Positions 41,206-50,259 are shown, counted from the stretch's first letter. The stretch is DNA of 64,000 nucleotides from Nakazawaea peltata (GCA_001599355.1 BCGQ01000002.1:1315554-1379553), one strand, 5' to 3'. Notes: a model not told the origin generated them from the sequence alone. Numbers and translations are program-made.

Positions 41206-42522
41206 ATGATTACTACGTTACACCAACAGCCGTTGGGTGAGCCGTTGATCCCGCAATATCATCATCAATATCACCATCAGTTCAACTCCGAGAAGGAGAA
41301 CGCCAGATTTAGTCTCTACCAAAACAAACAACATGAAACGCAACCTCAGAAGGACCAACAAGAACCAAAGATCGCGTTAAGATCGTTGCCTTCGACTTCC
41401 AAATTGAAACTGAGCTATGATTACAGTATCAGGAACAAGATTTCATCTTCGTCTGAATCGTCGTCTGGTTACTTATCGTTCCTTCCAAGATTCGATCTCA
41501 AAATAATAGGCCTTTGTGCCATATGGTACTTGACCAGTATAGTGTCCAATAACTCGACCAAAGCTATTTTGAAACAGTTCAAATACCCTGTTACTCTCAC
41601 CGAGTTGCAGTTCCTTATAACCCAATTTTTATGCATAGGTACAGTATTATTGGCCCCTCATTTGCAACGTCATTTCCCATCAGGAACTTTACCACCAAAG
41701 AGTCAATCTCCATTGGCCTTTGTCACACCAACAAAAATTGCATTATACACCACCATTCCAATGGGAGCTTTCCAGTTCATTGGTCATATCACTTCACATA
41801 ACGCTACGTCGGTCATCCCGGTATCGTTAGTTCACACAATCAAGCTGCTTTCTCCAATCACCACTGTATTTATTTACAGAGTTCTTTTCAAGAAGAAGTT
41901 CAGCAAAACAACTTATCTTACTTTGATTCCATTAGTTCTTGGTGTTATGTTGTCTTGTTTGAAGCCAAGCTCTGCCAAATCCACCAACAATAATGGTCCA
42001 ACTAACTATGAGAAGGGATGTTTCTTTGCATTCTGTTCTATGATCATCTTTGTGTCGCAGAATATCTTCGCTAAGAAGATCCTCACTAACTCTGATGAGA
42101 ATAAACCAAAATTACCCGTAGTTGAAGAGGATCAAATCCAAGATCACCAAGAACAGAAATTGGACAAATTGACTATTTTATATTGGTGTTCCACCGTTGG
42201 CTTTGTCTTCACTTTACCTATTTTCTTGTTCTCGGAGTTCTCGACTTCGGTGCCTATTTTGATGGAACAAAAAGATTCGATTATCGGTTTATTGGTGTTG
42301 AATGGATTCTCTCATTTCGTACAGAGTTTGATGCTGTTCCAGATCTTGGGTCAAATCTCCACCGTCAATTATTCCATCGTCAACATTTTGAAGAGAATCT
42401 GTGTCATTTTGCTGGCTATCATCTATGAGAAGCAGACTCTCACTACCAGTCAATCGTTAGGTTTGGTGCTTACTTTTGGAGGATTGTATGTATATGATAA
42501 ATGGGGTAAACAGAGAAAATAG
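41206..42522 (+). CDS. SLY41: Triose-phosphate-translocator-like transporter Sly41
   Basis: The 438-residue protein has a hydrophilic His/Gln-rich N-terminal tail (about 100 residues) and about ten membrane segments of the drug/metabolite transporter fold, with YLTSIVSNNSTKAIL, YPVTLTELQF, HTIKALSPITTVFIYR (Ala = CTG) and the final TLTTSQSLGLVLTFGGLYVYD. This is the TPT family; the closest yeast protein is Sly41, an ER/Golgi phosphometabolite transporter able to suppress loss of Ypt1 when overexpressed. A charged loop near residues 300-325 interrupts the middle. Substrate is not evident from sequence. Confidence 0.82.
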   Translation: MITTLHQQPLGEPLIPQYHHQYHHQFNSEKENARFSLYQNKQHETQPQKDQQEPKIALRSLPSTSKLKLSYDYSIRNKISSSSESSSGYLSFLPRFDLKIIGLCAIWYLTSIVSNNSTKAILKQFKYPVTLTELQFLITQFLCIGTVLLAPHLQRHFPSGTLPPKSQSPLAFVTPTKIALYTTIPMGAFQFIGHITSHNATSVIPVSLVHTIKLLSPITTVFIYRVLFKKKFSKTTYLTLIPLVLGVMLSCLKPSSAKSTNNNGPTNYEKGCFFAFCSMIIFVSQNIFAKKILTNSDENKPKLPVVEEDQIQDHQEQKLDKLTILYWCSTVGFVFTLPIFLFSEFSTSVPILMEQKDSIIGLLVLNGFSHFVQSLMLFQILGQISTVNYSIVNILKRICVILLAIIYEKQTLTTSQSLGLVLTFGGLYVYDKWGKQRK

Positions 42523-42598
42523 TTTTTATAGAAGGTTTGAATACATGTTCTTGCCTATTAATTTATTGGCATTTGATATTTATTTTAAGCGTATTTAA

Positions 42599-43345
42599 TT
42601 AGAACGGAAGTTCGGATCCGTCGTAGTTGAGGAATTTCTTACTTTGAGTAGTTGAATCGATGAGACTCAATAATGTCTCCACACTTTGTTGGGGTGTGAA
42701 GACAGTGAATGGAAGAGCCCCTTCAGCCAAAGGATCCTCAATATGGAAACTCTTCATCACTTCAAAGAACAGATCTGTAGAAACTGAACCTGGGTGAACG
42801 GCAAAGATGACCTTCTCTGGTTCTTCTGTGGCAATTTGTTTCATTATGAAATTTAAGGACAGCTTTGAAACTCCATACAGGGAGGTGTGAATATCAAACA
42901 AATCAATGTTAGCTATCGATCCAACGATGGAAGAAACGAACACCAATTTTTCAACACCTGACCAAATTTGATCGTTCTTCTTTAATTCTTGGTACAACAT
43001 CACTGGGCCGACACTGTTGACAATGAAATGCTCATTAAACGACTCTATTGGAACATTGGCAATCGGAAGATATGCCTCTGGTTTAGCAAGACCAGCACTA
43101 AGAATTATTTGATCGACCTTTTTACCCAAGGCTGCCAATTCAGAAACGAACTTGGAGGTACTGTCAGCGTCACCCACATTTAAATGAAGGATAGTAATAT
43201 TTCCCAACTGTTTCTTCAACTCTTCCAAGGGAGAACATTCAGATCTCACCGTTGCAATAACATGGCTTCCTGGTTTAGAAGCAAGTTGTTTGGCAAACTC
43301 AAAACCAATACCTCTGCTTGCGCCGATAACTAAATAGGTAGACAT
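42599..43345 (-). CDS. Short-chain dehydrogenase/reductase, array member 1
   Basis: A 248-residue classical SDR with GASRGIG cofactor loop, VSSIVGS catalytic Ser, YGVSK catalytic Tyr/Lys, HPGSVSTD, and the FLNYDGSELPF tail shared by the whole array. The family (csgA/norsolorinic-reductase-like SDRs of fungi) reduces carbonyls with NAD(P)H; no substrate can be named. The usual NAG motif reads SAG here (Ser codon 43097-43099), unlike the other five copies, so structure or activity may differ. It is the most divergent copy and lies at the 3' end of the array. A six-copy minisatellite sits about 60 bp upstream of the start. Confidence 0.9.
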   Translation of the reverse strand: MSTYLVIGASRGIGFEFAKQLASKPGSHVIATVRSECSPLEELKKQLGNITILHLNVGDADSTSKFVSELAALGKKVDQIILSAGLAKPEAYLPIANVPIESFNEHFIVNSVGPVMLYQELKKNDQIWSGVEKLVFVSSIVGSIANIDLFDIHTSLYGVSKLSLNFIMKQIATEEPEKVIFAVHPGSVSTDLFFEVMKSFHIEDPLAEGALPFTVFTPQQSVETLLSLIDSTTQSKKFLNYDGSELPF

Positions 43346-43805
43346 TTTTAAATAAGCTTTTAATAATTTTTAGGTGTTTTCACTCTCTATATAGGTATGA
43401 TGAGATGGAGGGAGATGGAGGGAGATGGAGGGAGATGGAGGGAGATGGAGGGAGATGGAGGGAGATGCGCTTGTTTATATATCAACTGAAATCATCCCAA
43501 ACTCCGTTAAAACCTTATCGCAATAATTAAATACATATCAAATACGAGGCTAAACGAACGTACATCCCTGGTATGGTGTTAATGACCATGAAGCTTGACT
43601 TGCATTAAGGCCTCGGATATTTAAATTACTAGAGAAAAAATAAACGCACTAAGACGAGACAGGCGAGGGGTAATTTTTTTTTATATAGGGCGATTTTTTA
43701 GGGAAAAACAAGCTTTTGAGCTCGATCTGAAGAGCTCCCTACTTAATTCTACACCCAGTTTGAATTATCTCGAACAATTCTTATGTATATACCTATATAA
43801 CCAGT
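43346..43805. promoter_or_regulatory. Promoter of SDR 1 and 3' side of SDR 2
   Basis: About 460 bp with no gene. A TATATAG element lies at 43387-43393 next to the minisatellite. The rest is AT-rich. Confidence 0.45.
43404..43463. repeat. Minisatellite, six copies of a 10-bp unit
   Basis: Six perfect copies of GATGGAGGGA, followed by a partial GATG. It lies about 60 bp upstream of the SDR 1 start, within its promoter. Copy number is likely to vary between strains, and purine bias makes unusual DNA structure possible. Confidence 0.95.
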
Positions 43806-44558
43806 CTACCATGGAAGTTCTGAGCCGTCATAACTAAGGAATTTACCTGTTGTCTCAAGTGAATCAATGACCTTCAATTGCAGTTCAGCGCTATCATGTG
43901 GACTGATTGCCTCAAATGGAAGATCTTTGAATGTTGCCTTCTCTCCATGGTAATAAGTCAGAGCTAATAAAAGCATTTCTGTGCCGACGGTTCCAGGGTG
44001 AATACCGGCCACAATTGTATTTGGTTCCTCGGCTGCAATTTGTCTGATGGCGTAGTTTAAATACAGTTTGGAAGCTCCATAAGACGCAGTCATGAAGGGG
44101 AAGTCCACAAACCCACTAATAGATCCTACGATGGAAGAAATATAAATCAATTTCTTGATTCCTCCCCATAATTCTTCATGCTTTCTCAATTCTTGGTACA
44201 ATGCAATAGCACCCAATGCATTGACGGTGAAATGTTCAGTGAAAGAAGAAAGAGGGATATCTCTTAACTTATTGTATACTTCCTCTTTGGCAATTCCTGC
44301 ATTGGCAACCACCACATCAACCTTCTTGCCCGAGGATGCTAATTCGGAGGCAAAGCGTGAGATACTTTCAGGTTCACCTGCCTCGAGCTTCATAATTGTG
44401 AGACGGCCAGTCTCCTTCAGAATATCGTTCAAGGCCTTTGAGTCAGATCTTGTGGTAGCAATAACAGATGTCCCTGGTCTAGCCAAAATCTGTTTAACGA
44501 ATTCCAAGCCGATACCCCTGTTGGCACCAGTAACTACGTAAGTTGTTGTAGAAGACAT
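43806..44558 (-). CDS. Short-chain dehydrogenase/reductase, array member 2
   Basis: A 250-residue SDR with GANRGIG, ANAGIA, ISSIVGS, YGASK and HPGTVGTE, ending FLSYDGSELPW (the only copy ending in Trp). All catalytic residues are present. It shares roughly half of its residues with the neighbours by eye. An ATATATAAG element at 44615-44623 lies about 57 bp upstream of the start, so this is likely a TATA promoter. Likely a cytosolic NAD(P)H-dependent carbonyl reductase; the substrate is unknown. Confidence 0.92.
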   Translation of the reverse strand: MSSTTTYVVTGANRGIGLEFVKQILARPGTSVIATTRSDSKALNDILKETGRLTIMKLEAGEPESISRFASELASSGKKVDVVVANAGIAKEEVYNKLRDIPLSSFTEHFTVNALGAIALYQELRKHEELWGGIKKLIYISSIVGSISGFVDFPFMTASYGASKLYLNYAIRQIAAEEPNTIVAGIHPGTVGTEMLLLALTYYHGEKATFKDLPFEAISPHDSAELQLKVIDSLETTGKFLSYDGSELPW

Positions 44559-45186
44559 TTTGGATTCATCAATTTTAAAGAAATTTCAGAGCTGGATCAG
44601 AGATATCAGAGCACCTTATATATCAAACGATACCTCAGAGCTATCGCTTTAATTTAATATCAATTATTCAACCCCTAGCTCGTCAGGCTCCCTTCCTGTG
44701 AACCATTGAAAGATAATTCTAAAAGGGGTCGGATTTAGACTTCTTTTTTCTTAAGATTTTTTCTCTTATGTGCGACTGTTTTCGTGAATTTATGCAAGTT
44801 TCAGCCGCACTTTTAAACGCTAGTGAAGAACGAATAAATAATTAGTAAGCAAAAGGGGGGTTAAGAGTAAAATGATTAGTTGCTAATTAATACAAAGGTT
44901 TAATCGCATTTACAGCACATAGTACTTTTTTTGTGTCCATATCCTTTGACCTCGGCTCCAATGAACTTTTTTCCCATAATAGCTCAAGCTTCCCCTTTCC
45001 TTACAATTTTGTGTTTAAGTACAAAAAAACCCCTTTCTCTACACACTTATACTCATGATGGAGGAGCAAATCATTAGCGAGCTTATACGGTGGATTTGAG
45101 ATTGATGGGGGTGTATATTCTGATTAAACATTTAAAACTTTAGCCTTATCAGCGAGCATTCATCTCCTTTGTAATTTCAATACCAG
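44559..45186. promoter_or_regulatory. SDR 2 promoter and SDR 3 3' side
   Basis: About 630 bp without a gene, AT-rich. GATCAGAG and ATCAGAG sequences near 44595-44612 loosely resemble the repeat found upstream of SDR 5. Confidence 0.4.
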
Positions 45187-45930
45187 TTAAAATGGAATCT
45201 CTGATCCATCATAGCTTAAAAATTTCCCTGTCTCTGTAAGAGAATTAATTACTTGCAATTGCAACCTAGCACTCTCTTCTGGAGTTATCCCTGAAAGTTC
45301 AAAATTCTCCTTGAGTGTTGATTCGAAGTGTTTCTGAGCAGCCGTAAATTGATCAGTAAGCACGACCCCAGGATGAATCGACGCAACAATTTTATCTGGT
45401 TCTTCAACTGAGATTTCTTTCATAATATAGTTCAAGTACAGTTTTGATGATCCATACAGAGAAGTCATGAACGGGAATTGGTCAAATGTGCTTATTGAAG
45501 CCACAATTGATGACACAAATATTAACTTTCGAATCCCATTCCATAACTCAGAGTGATTTCTAAGTTCCTTGTATAACGTCACAGGGCCCAAACAATTAAC
45601 CTTAAAATGCTCACCAAAAGCTTCGAGACTAACATCTCTAATCTTATTGTATGTTTCCGGCTCAGAAATGCCTGCATTCATGATGATAATGTCAATTGCT
45701 CTACCAAGTTTAATCAACTCTGAAACCATCTCTGTAGTACTCTTTGGATCACCAAACTGCAAGTTGATCATAGCAACTCTACCTGTTTCCTGCAGCAATT
45801 CATCTAAAACCTTCGAGTTAGTTCTAGTTGTGACAACTACGAATGTGTCGGCTTTCAAAAGGATTTGTTTCACGAATCCAAGCCCTATACCTCTATTGCC
45901 TCCCACAACCAAGTATGTAGTAGACCCCAT
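45187..45930 (-). CDS. Short-chain dehydrogenase/reductase, array member 3
   Basis: A 247-residue SDR starting MGSTTYLVVGGNRGIG at 45930; an open frame upstream lacks an ATG. It has MNAGIS, VSSIVAS, YGSSK and HPGVVLTD and ends FLSYDGSEIPF. The active site is complete. TATATAAAG on the minus strand at 45979-45987 lies about 50 bp upstream. GGN rather than GAN in the cofactor loop is shared with members 4 and 5, so these three may group together. Confidence 0.92.
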   Translation of the reverse strand: MGSTTYLVVGGNRGIGLGFVKQILLKADTFVVVTTRTNSKVLDELLQETGRVAMINLQFGDPKSTTEMVSELIKLGRAIDIIIMNAGISEPETYNKIRDVSLEAFGEHFKVNCLGPVTLYKELRNHSELWNGIRKLIFVSSIVASISTFDQFPFMTSLYGSSKLYLNYIMKEISVEEPDKIVASIHPGVVLTDQFTAAQKHFESTLKENFELSGITPEESARLQLQVINSLTETGKFLSYDGSEIPF

Positions 45931-46287
45931 GTTCCTTGCCCTCAACCTGTCTTGATAGTCTAACCCAGACGTTGTTATCTTTATATAAGATCTGGCAATG
46001 GCCGCTCAAAGCTTCAAAAACCTTAATTTCTTCTGCGCTTGACGGTCCAAAAACTACAGTGATTGGTCACCTTTAGCAAACCTTAATTTAAAAAGGACCA
46101 CAAAAACTGCACTTTTTATTGTTCGACCTGCAGTTTGACGTATGCCGTGCGCAAGAAAAAGAAAAAAACGGATCAAATTAAATTTCTACGCGAGACGCCA
46201 AGATAAGAAACCATACAGATCATTTATTGGAACCTTGAAGAGTCGCTTGTGGTTCTGATTTTAAATAATATTTATAGGCTTATAAGC
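45931..46287. promoter_or_regulatory. SDR 3 promoter and SDR 4 3' side
   Basis: About 355 bp with no gene. The sequence AAACCTTAATTT occurs near 46078 and in a nearly identical form near 46018, which may mark a repeated regulatory element. Confidence 0.4.
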
Positions 46288-47037
46288 TTAGAATGGAATC
46301 TCAGTGCCATCGAAACTGAGGAATTTACCACTTTCGGTAAGAGCATCAATTACCTTCAATTGCAGCTGAGCACTTTGTTCAGGGGTGAGGTTCTCGAATG
46401 GAATTTGGGAAGGATCGGAAGTGTCCATACCCATTTCCTTCAGGATACCGAAGAACATGTCGGTCAGAACTGTACCAGGGTGGATAGAACCGAAAATCTT
46501 TTCTGGGTTCTCTTTAGCCATTTCCTTCATAGCGTAGTTTAAGTACAGCTTTGAAGCTCCGTACAGAGTGGTCATAACTGGGATCTGATCAAAAGTACTG
46601 ACGGAACCAACATTGGAAGAGGTGAAGATAATCTTCTTAATACCATTCCATAATTCCTCGTGCTTCTTCAACTCTTGGTAGAAGATAATAGGACCCAAAC
46701 TGTTGACAACCCAGTGTTCTTGGTGATTCTCAGGGGTAACAAACTCAAGTGGCTTGAAAACTGATCCCTTAGCAATACCAGCGTTGTAGAGGACAACGTC
46801 AACGGTTTTGACCGTAGAAGCTAACTCCGAGACAAACTTGGCGGTGCTTTCAGCATCTCCGGTGGTAACCTTAAGAATAGTAATGTTACCAGTCTTCTCC
46901 AGCAACTCAGACAACTGCTTGGAATCGGATCTAGTAGTGGCAATGACCTTGGTATTTGGTCTGGCACTGAGTTCCTTGACAACAGCGAAACCGATACCTC
47001 TGTTACCGCCGATAACCAGATAAGTAGTAGTGGACAT
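46288..47037 (-). CDS. Short-chain dehydrogenase/reductase, array member 4
   Basis: A 249-residue SDR with GGNRGIG, YNAGIA, TSSNVGS, YGASK and HPGTVLTD, ending FLSFDGTEIPF. Codons near the N-terminus are identical to member 5 over 198 bp, including silent positions, while the rest differs, so the two exchanged sequence recently. The catalytic Tyr and Lys are intact; the third residue after the catalytic Ser pair is Asn instead of Ile. TATAAAAG on the minus strand at 47137-47144 lies about 100 bp upstream, with one half-site of the SDR 5 inverted repeat next to it. Confidence 0.93.
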   Translation of the reverse strand: MSTTTYLVIGGNRGIGFAVVKELSARPNTKVIATTRSDSKQLSELLEKTGNITILKVTTGDAESTAKFVSELASTVKTVDVVLYNAGIAKGSVFKPLEFVTPENHQEHWVVNSLGPIIFYQELKKHEELWNGIKKIIFTSSNVGSVSTFDQIPVMTTLYGASKLYLNYAMKEMAKENPEKIFGSIHPGTVLTDMFFGILKEMGMDTSDPSQIPFENLTPEQSAQLQLKVIDALTESGKFLSFDGTEIPF

Positions 47038-47597
47038 TTTTAATTTGTGGGAAGTGAAGTGTTTGTTAATAAACTGCTAAAGAGTTTGACTTTAATGATA
47101 TTTATTAATTCAGAAAATAGAAAGGATTTGGATGCTCTTTTATATCGTCATTTCAGATCAGTGGCGAATATATTGGAATCGTGGAATGTTCTAGTTGTCA
47201 TGGTTTAAATTAACATAATTCATCTACGTTTAATTGTCCATCTTGTTATTGGGTTATTCCATGTCCTTGGGCGCTTTTCAAGGTAAAGAGCAGCTCCTTT
47301 TCTTTTAAAGAGACTTCGGCCGTGCCAAAATTTCCTACAACGGAAGGTGGTTTTTTTTCGTATTCGTTATAAATTTAATTAGACTCTTTTTTGTTTCTGC
47401 CGAGCCGAATTCCTTGGTTGCTAAATCCGTGAAATAGAAAAAAAAACTTTGAGAAAGAGTAAGGCTTTAGCAAATAAATAATTTTATATATCTACAAGAT
47501 CTCTAATAAATAAGCCATCCCAAAAAGGGGGTTAGTGTATTTTTTTTTGAAAAAATCACGAGTGTCTAAGGACATCGAGTAATTTACTAAGGCTTGT
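47038..47597. promoter_or_regulatory. SDR 4 promoter and SDR 5 3' side
   Basis: About 560 bp with no gene. A TATAAAAG box at 47137-47144 (minus strand) and TCAGATCAGTGG at 47153-47164 are shared in order and spacing with the SDR 5 promoter. Confidence 0.55.
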
Positions 47598-48350
47598 TTA
47601 GAAAGGAATCTCAGATCCGTCATAACTGAGGAATTTACCAGTGTCAGTCTCAGTTAAACTATCAATAACCTTCAATTGCAGCTCAGCACTTTCCTCCGGA
47701 GTGATGTGCTCGAAAACTTGGGATGGATCGGAAATATCCACACCAATTTCCTTCAGAATACCAAAGAACATATCGGTTCCTACTGTACCAGGGTGAATAG
47801 AAGAGATTATCTTTTCGGAATTCTCCTTAGCCATTTGCTTCATGGCATAGTTTAAGTACAGCTTTGAAGCTCCGTACAGAGAAGTCAAGAATGGGAGACT
47901 ATCGAAGGTGCTGATAGAACCGACAATAGAGGATGTGAAAACCATCTTCTTGACACCTTTCCACAATTCCTCGTGTTTCTTCAACTGTTGATAGAAAAGA
48001 ATAGGGCCCAAACTGTTTACAACCCAAAGCTCTTGTTGATCTTCAGGTGGGACGATCTCAAGAGGTCCGAAAGTTGAGCTTTTACTGATACCAGCATTGT
48101 AGATGATGATATCAACTGTCTTAACTGCAGAAGCTAGCTCCGAGACAAACTTGGCGGTGCTTTCAGCATCTCCGGTGGTAACCTTAAGAATAGTAATGTT
48201 ACCAGTCTTCTCCAGCAACTCAGACAACTGCTTGGAATCGGATCTAGTAGTGGCAATGACCTTGGTATTTGGTCTGGCACTGAGTTCCTTGACAACAGCG
48301 AAACCGATACCTCTGTTACCGCCGATAACCAGATATGTAGTGGTAGACAT
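47598..48350 (-). CDS. Short-chain dehydrogenase/reductase, array member 5
   Basis: A 250-residue SDR with GGNRGIG, YNAGIS, TSSIVGS, YGASK and HPGTVGTD, ending FLSYDGSEIPF. It is the closest sister of member 4 and shares with it the 198-bp identical block and parts of the promoter. All catalytic residues are present. TATATAAAAG on the minus strand at 48449-48458 lies about 100 bp upstream, next to a perfect inverted repeat. This looks like an inducible carbonyl reductase gene; the substrate is unknown. Confidence 0.93.
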   Translation of the reverse strand: MSTTTYLVIGGNRGIGFAVVKELSARPNTKVIATTRSDSKQLSELLEKTGNITILKVTTGDAESTAKFVSELASAVKTVDIIIYNAGISKSSTFGPLEIVPPEDQQELWVVNSLGPILFYQQLKKHEELWKGVKKMVFTSSIVGSISTFDSLPFLTSLYGASKLYLNYAMKQMAKENSEKIISSIHPGTVGTDMFFGILKEIGVDISDPSQVFEHITPEESAELQLKVIDSLTETDTGKFLSYDGSEIPF

Positions 48351-49037
48351 TTTTAATTGGTTGGAGTGAAGTGTTTGTTGTTTAATCTGTTAAAGCGTTG
48401 AACTTTAATGATGTTCAACAACCTTGGGAACCAGGGATTTATGGTACTCTTTTATATAGTCATTTCAGATCAGTGGCAAATATGATCTCCACTGATCTGA
48501 CAAAGGATATTAGCTTACATAGAGAGTTCCAGATACAGTTCTCCAACTTTTCTTATTCCGCCTACTCCGGCTTCTAAATCTCAAGGGGTTAATCTTATTC
48601 TCGGATAATCCTCTTTTTCGCTGTGATCTCGCCCCGCCTAAATAAGAGCCACATTAGAGTATTTCCCAAAAAGGGAGGTTTCTCTTTTACGTTCGTAGAT
48701 TACATTAGCTGCTGTCGTTGGAATGTGGGAAGAGCATCTCAACCGAATTCCAGATCGTCGATAACAGTACGAAACCTCACTTCTAGGATCTAGCCAGCCT
48801 CTTTGCTTTATAATACTAACTGTCACAACCTTGACAATTCTACATGTATAGTTCCGCTTACGTAATCTCGTTCTCGCAACGATAACTTCTACGAGGACAA
48901 AAGGGCTCGCGGAAGAGGTAGTGTACAGATGACTACAGACAAGTCTAACGAACTTAGAGGGGGTGTTCATTAATAGAGGCGGAGGAAGTCGATATGAATC
49001 TGCCCAGAATAATCCTAAATTTATACAATTGACAAAA
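48351..49037. promoter_or_regulatory. SDR 5 promoter and SDR 6 3' side
   Basis: About 690 bp with no supported gene. It contains the TATA box and inverted repeat listed separately. A minus-strand open frame of about 140 codons at 48638-49063 has no recognisable domain and overlaps the end of SDR 6, so I leave it out. Confidence 0.45.
48465..48500. promoter_or_regulatory. Perfect 12-bp inverted repeat upstream of SDR 5
   Basis: TCAGATCAGTGG at 48465-48476 is matched by CCACTGATCTGA at 48489-48500, a perfect inverted repeat with a 12-bp gap. It starts 7 bp beyond the TATA box of SDR 5. The left arm recurs at the matching place in the SDR 4 promoter (47153-47164). It is probably a binding site for a dimeric regulator. 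Confidence 0.6.
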
Positions 49038-49778
49038 TCAGAATGGGATCTCACTTCCATCATAACTGAGGAACTTACCAGTCTCAGTCAAACTGTCAAT
49101 GACCTTCAATTGCAGCTCAGCACTCTCATCAGGGGTAAGAGACTTCAAGAAATCATGCTTGGAGTCATCGATACCCAAATGGTCCAAGACGTTATCCCAC
49201 ATATCAGTCTTAACTGGGCCTGGGTGAATAGCGGCGACAATAACGTCTGGCTCTTCCAAAGAAATAAGCTTCATATAATAGTTCAAAATCAGCTTTGAAG
49301 CACCGTACAGGGAGGTGCTCATTGGGATTTCGTGGAAAGTGGAGACCGATCCTACAATAGATGAGGTGAAGAACATCTTCTTGACGGTCTTCCACAACCC
49401 ATCGTACTTCTTCAATTCGACGTAGAACAGAAGTGGACCCAAAGCGTTGACGTTGAAGTGGTTAGAGAATTGCTCGAATGGAACTTGAGTAAGCGTGGTG
49501 TATGCGCTTGGGTCGGCGATACCAGCATTGAAAAGGATGACATCAATCTTCTTCACAGAAGAAGCCAACTCGGCGACAAACTTGGTAGTGCTCTCCTTGT
49601 TAGCAACCTCATACTTGAAGATGGTGATATTACCAGCCTTCTTCAGAAGTTCGCTCAAGTCAGATGAATCCGATCTGGTTGTAGCAAGAACTGTGGTGTC
49701 AGGTCTGGCGCTGAGTTGCTTAACAAGAGAAAGACCAATACCTCTGTTGGCTCCGATAACTAAGTAAGTAGTAGACAT
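49038..49778 (-). CDS. Short-chain dehydrogenase/reductase, array member 6
   Basis: A 246-residue SDR starting MSTTYLVIGANRGIG at 49778; the frame upstream opens only with TTG. It has FNAGIA, TSSIVGS, YGASK and HPGPVKTD and ends FLSYDGSEIPF. The codon use is more biased than in members 2 and 3, suggesting higher expression. TATAAAAG on the minus strand at 49849-49856 lies about 70 bp upstream, and CGG-N9-CCG at 49867-49881 could be a Zn2Cys6-type site. It is the 5'-most copy of the array, followed by a tRNA gene. Confidence 0.93.
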   Translation of the reverse strand: MSTTYLVIGANRGIGLSLVKQLSARPDTTVLATTRSDSSDLSELLKKAGNITIFKYEVANKESTTKFVAELASSVKKIDVILFNAGIADPSAYTTLTQVPFEQFSNHFNVNALGPLLFYVELKKYDGLWKTVKKMFFTSSIVGSVSTFHEIPMSTSLYGASKLILNYYMKLISLEEPDVIVAAIHPGPVKTDMWDNVLDHLGIDDSKHDFLKSLTPDESAELQLKVIDSLTETGKFLSYDGSEIPF

Positions 49779-50177
49779 TGTGTTCAATTAGTAAGTGTTC
49801 AAGTGATCTATCTGACCAAACATCCGATTATGACAACCATGGCTGGCCCTTTTATATTGTAGCCCTCGGAACTAAAGTCCGGCGAAAGTGGAGCTAAGAT
49901 TTTAAACTGCGCTATCTCCAGAAGTGTTCCAGTCGATTTATAATAATCCGAGGCTATTGTGAGCACCTGAGGTGTTCTTTGGAGAGGAGGTGTGAGTTAT
50001 AGAACCAGTGATCTTCTTGGCATGCTGTTGTTAGAACCTCGTAGAAAGTTGTTCGTAACATGCAGTTGTTCATTTGTCAGCAGACAACGCTACCATCTTT
50101 GACTAGTCAGCCTTACCTACAGTTAGTGGGCTTAGCGAAAACTAAAGAAAACAAAAAAAAAAAAAAAAAGCAAATGA
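49779..50177. promoter_or_regulatory. SDR 6 promoter and tRNA-Ser terminator
   Basis: About 400 bp with no protein gene. The A-run at about 50149-50169 is the poly-T polymerase III terminator of the adjacent tRNA on the minus strand. Confidence 0.55.
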
Positions 50178-50259
50178 CGTCACAGACAGGATTCGAACCT
50201 GCGCATGCAGAGCACAACGCCTTAGCAGGGCGTCGCCTTAACCACTCGGCCACTGGGAC
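50178..50259 (-). tRNA. tRNA-Ser (anticodon GCU), no intron
   Basis: The minus strand folds as an 82-nt class II tRNA. The D arm contains TGGCCGAGTGG (A box), the anticodon stem ACGCC/GGCGT encloses CTGCTAA with anticodon GCT, a long variable arm follows, and the T arm is GCAGG-TTCGAAT-CCTGT (B box). The discriminator is G, as expected for Ser. One acceptor pair (fourth) is C-U, a mismatch. There is no intron, whereas S. cerevisiae tRNA-Ser(GCU) genes have one. It reads AGC/AGU, so it has no part in decoding CUG. Confidence 0.94.

Noticed and set aside
43404-43463. Repeats as a CRISPR array
   Set aside because: The units are directly adjacent 10-mers with no spacers, in a eukaryotic genome.
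48638-49063. 141-codon minus-strand frame between SDR 5 and SDR 6
   Set aside because: It overlaps the end of SDR 6 in another frame, has no recognisable domain and fits no array pattern.
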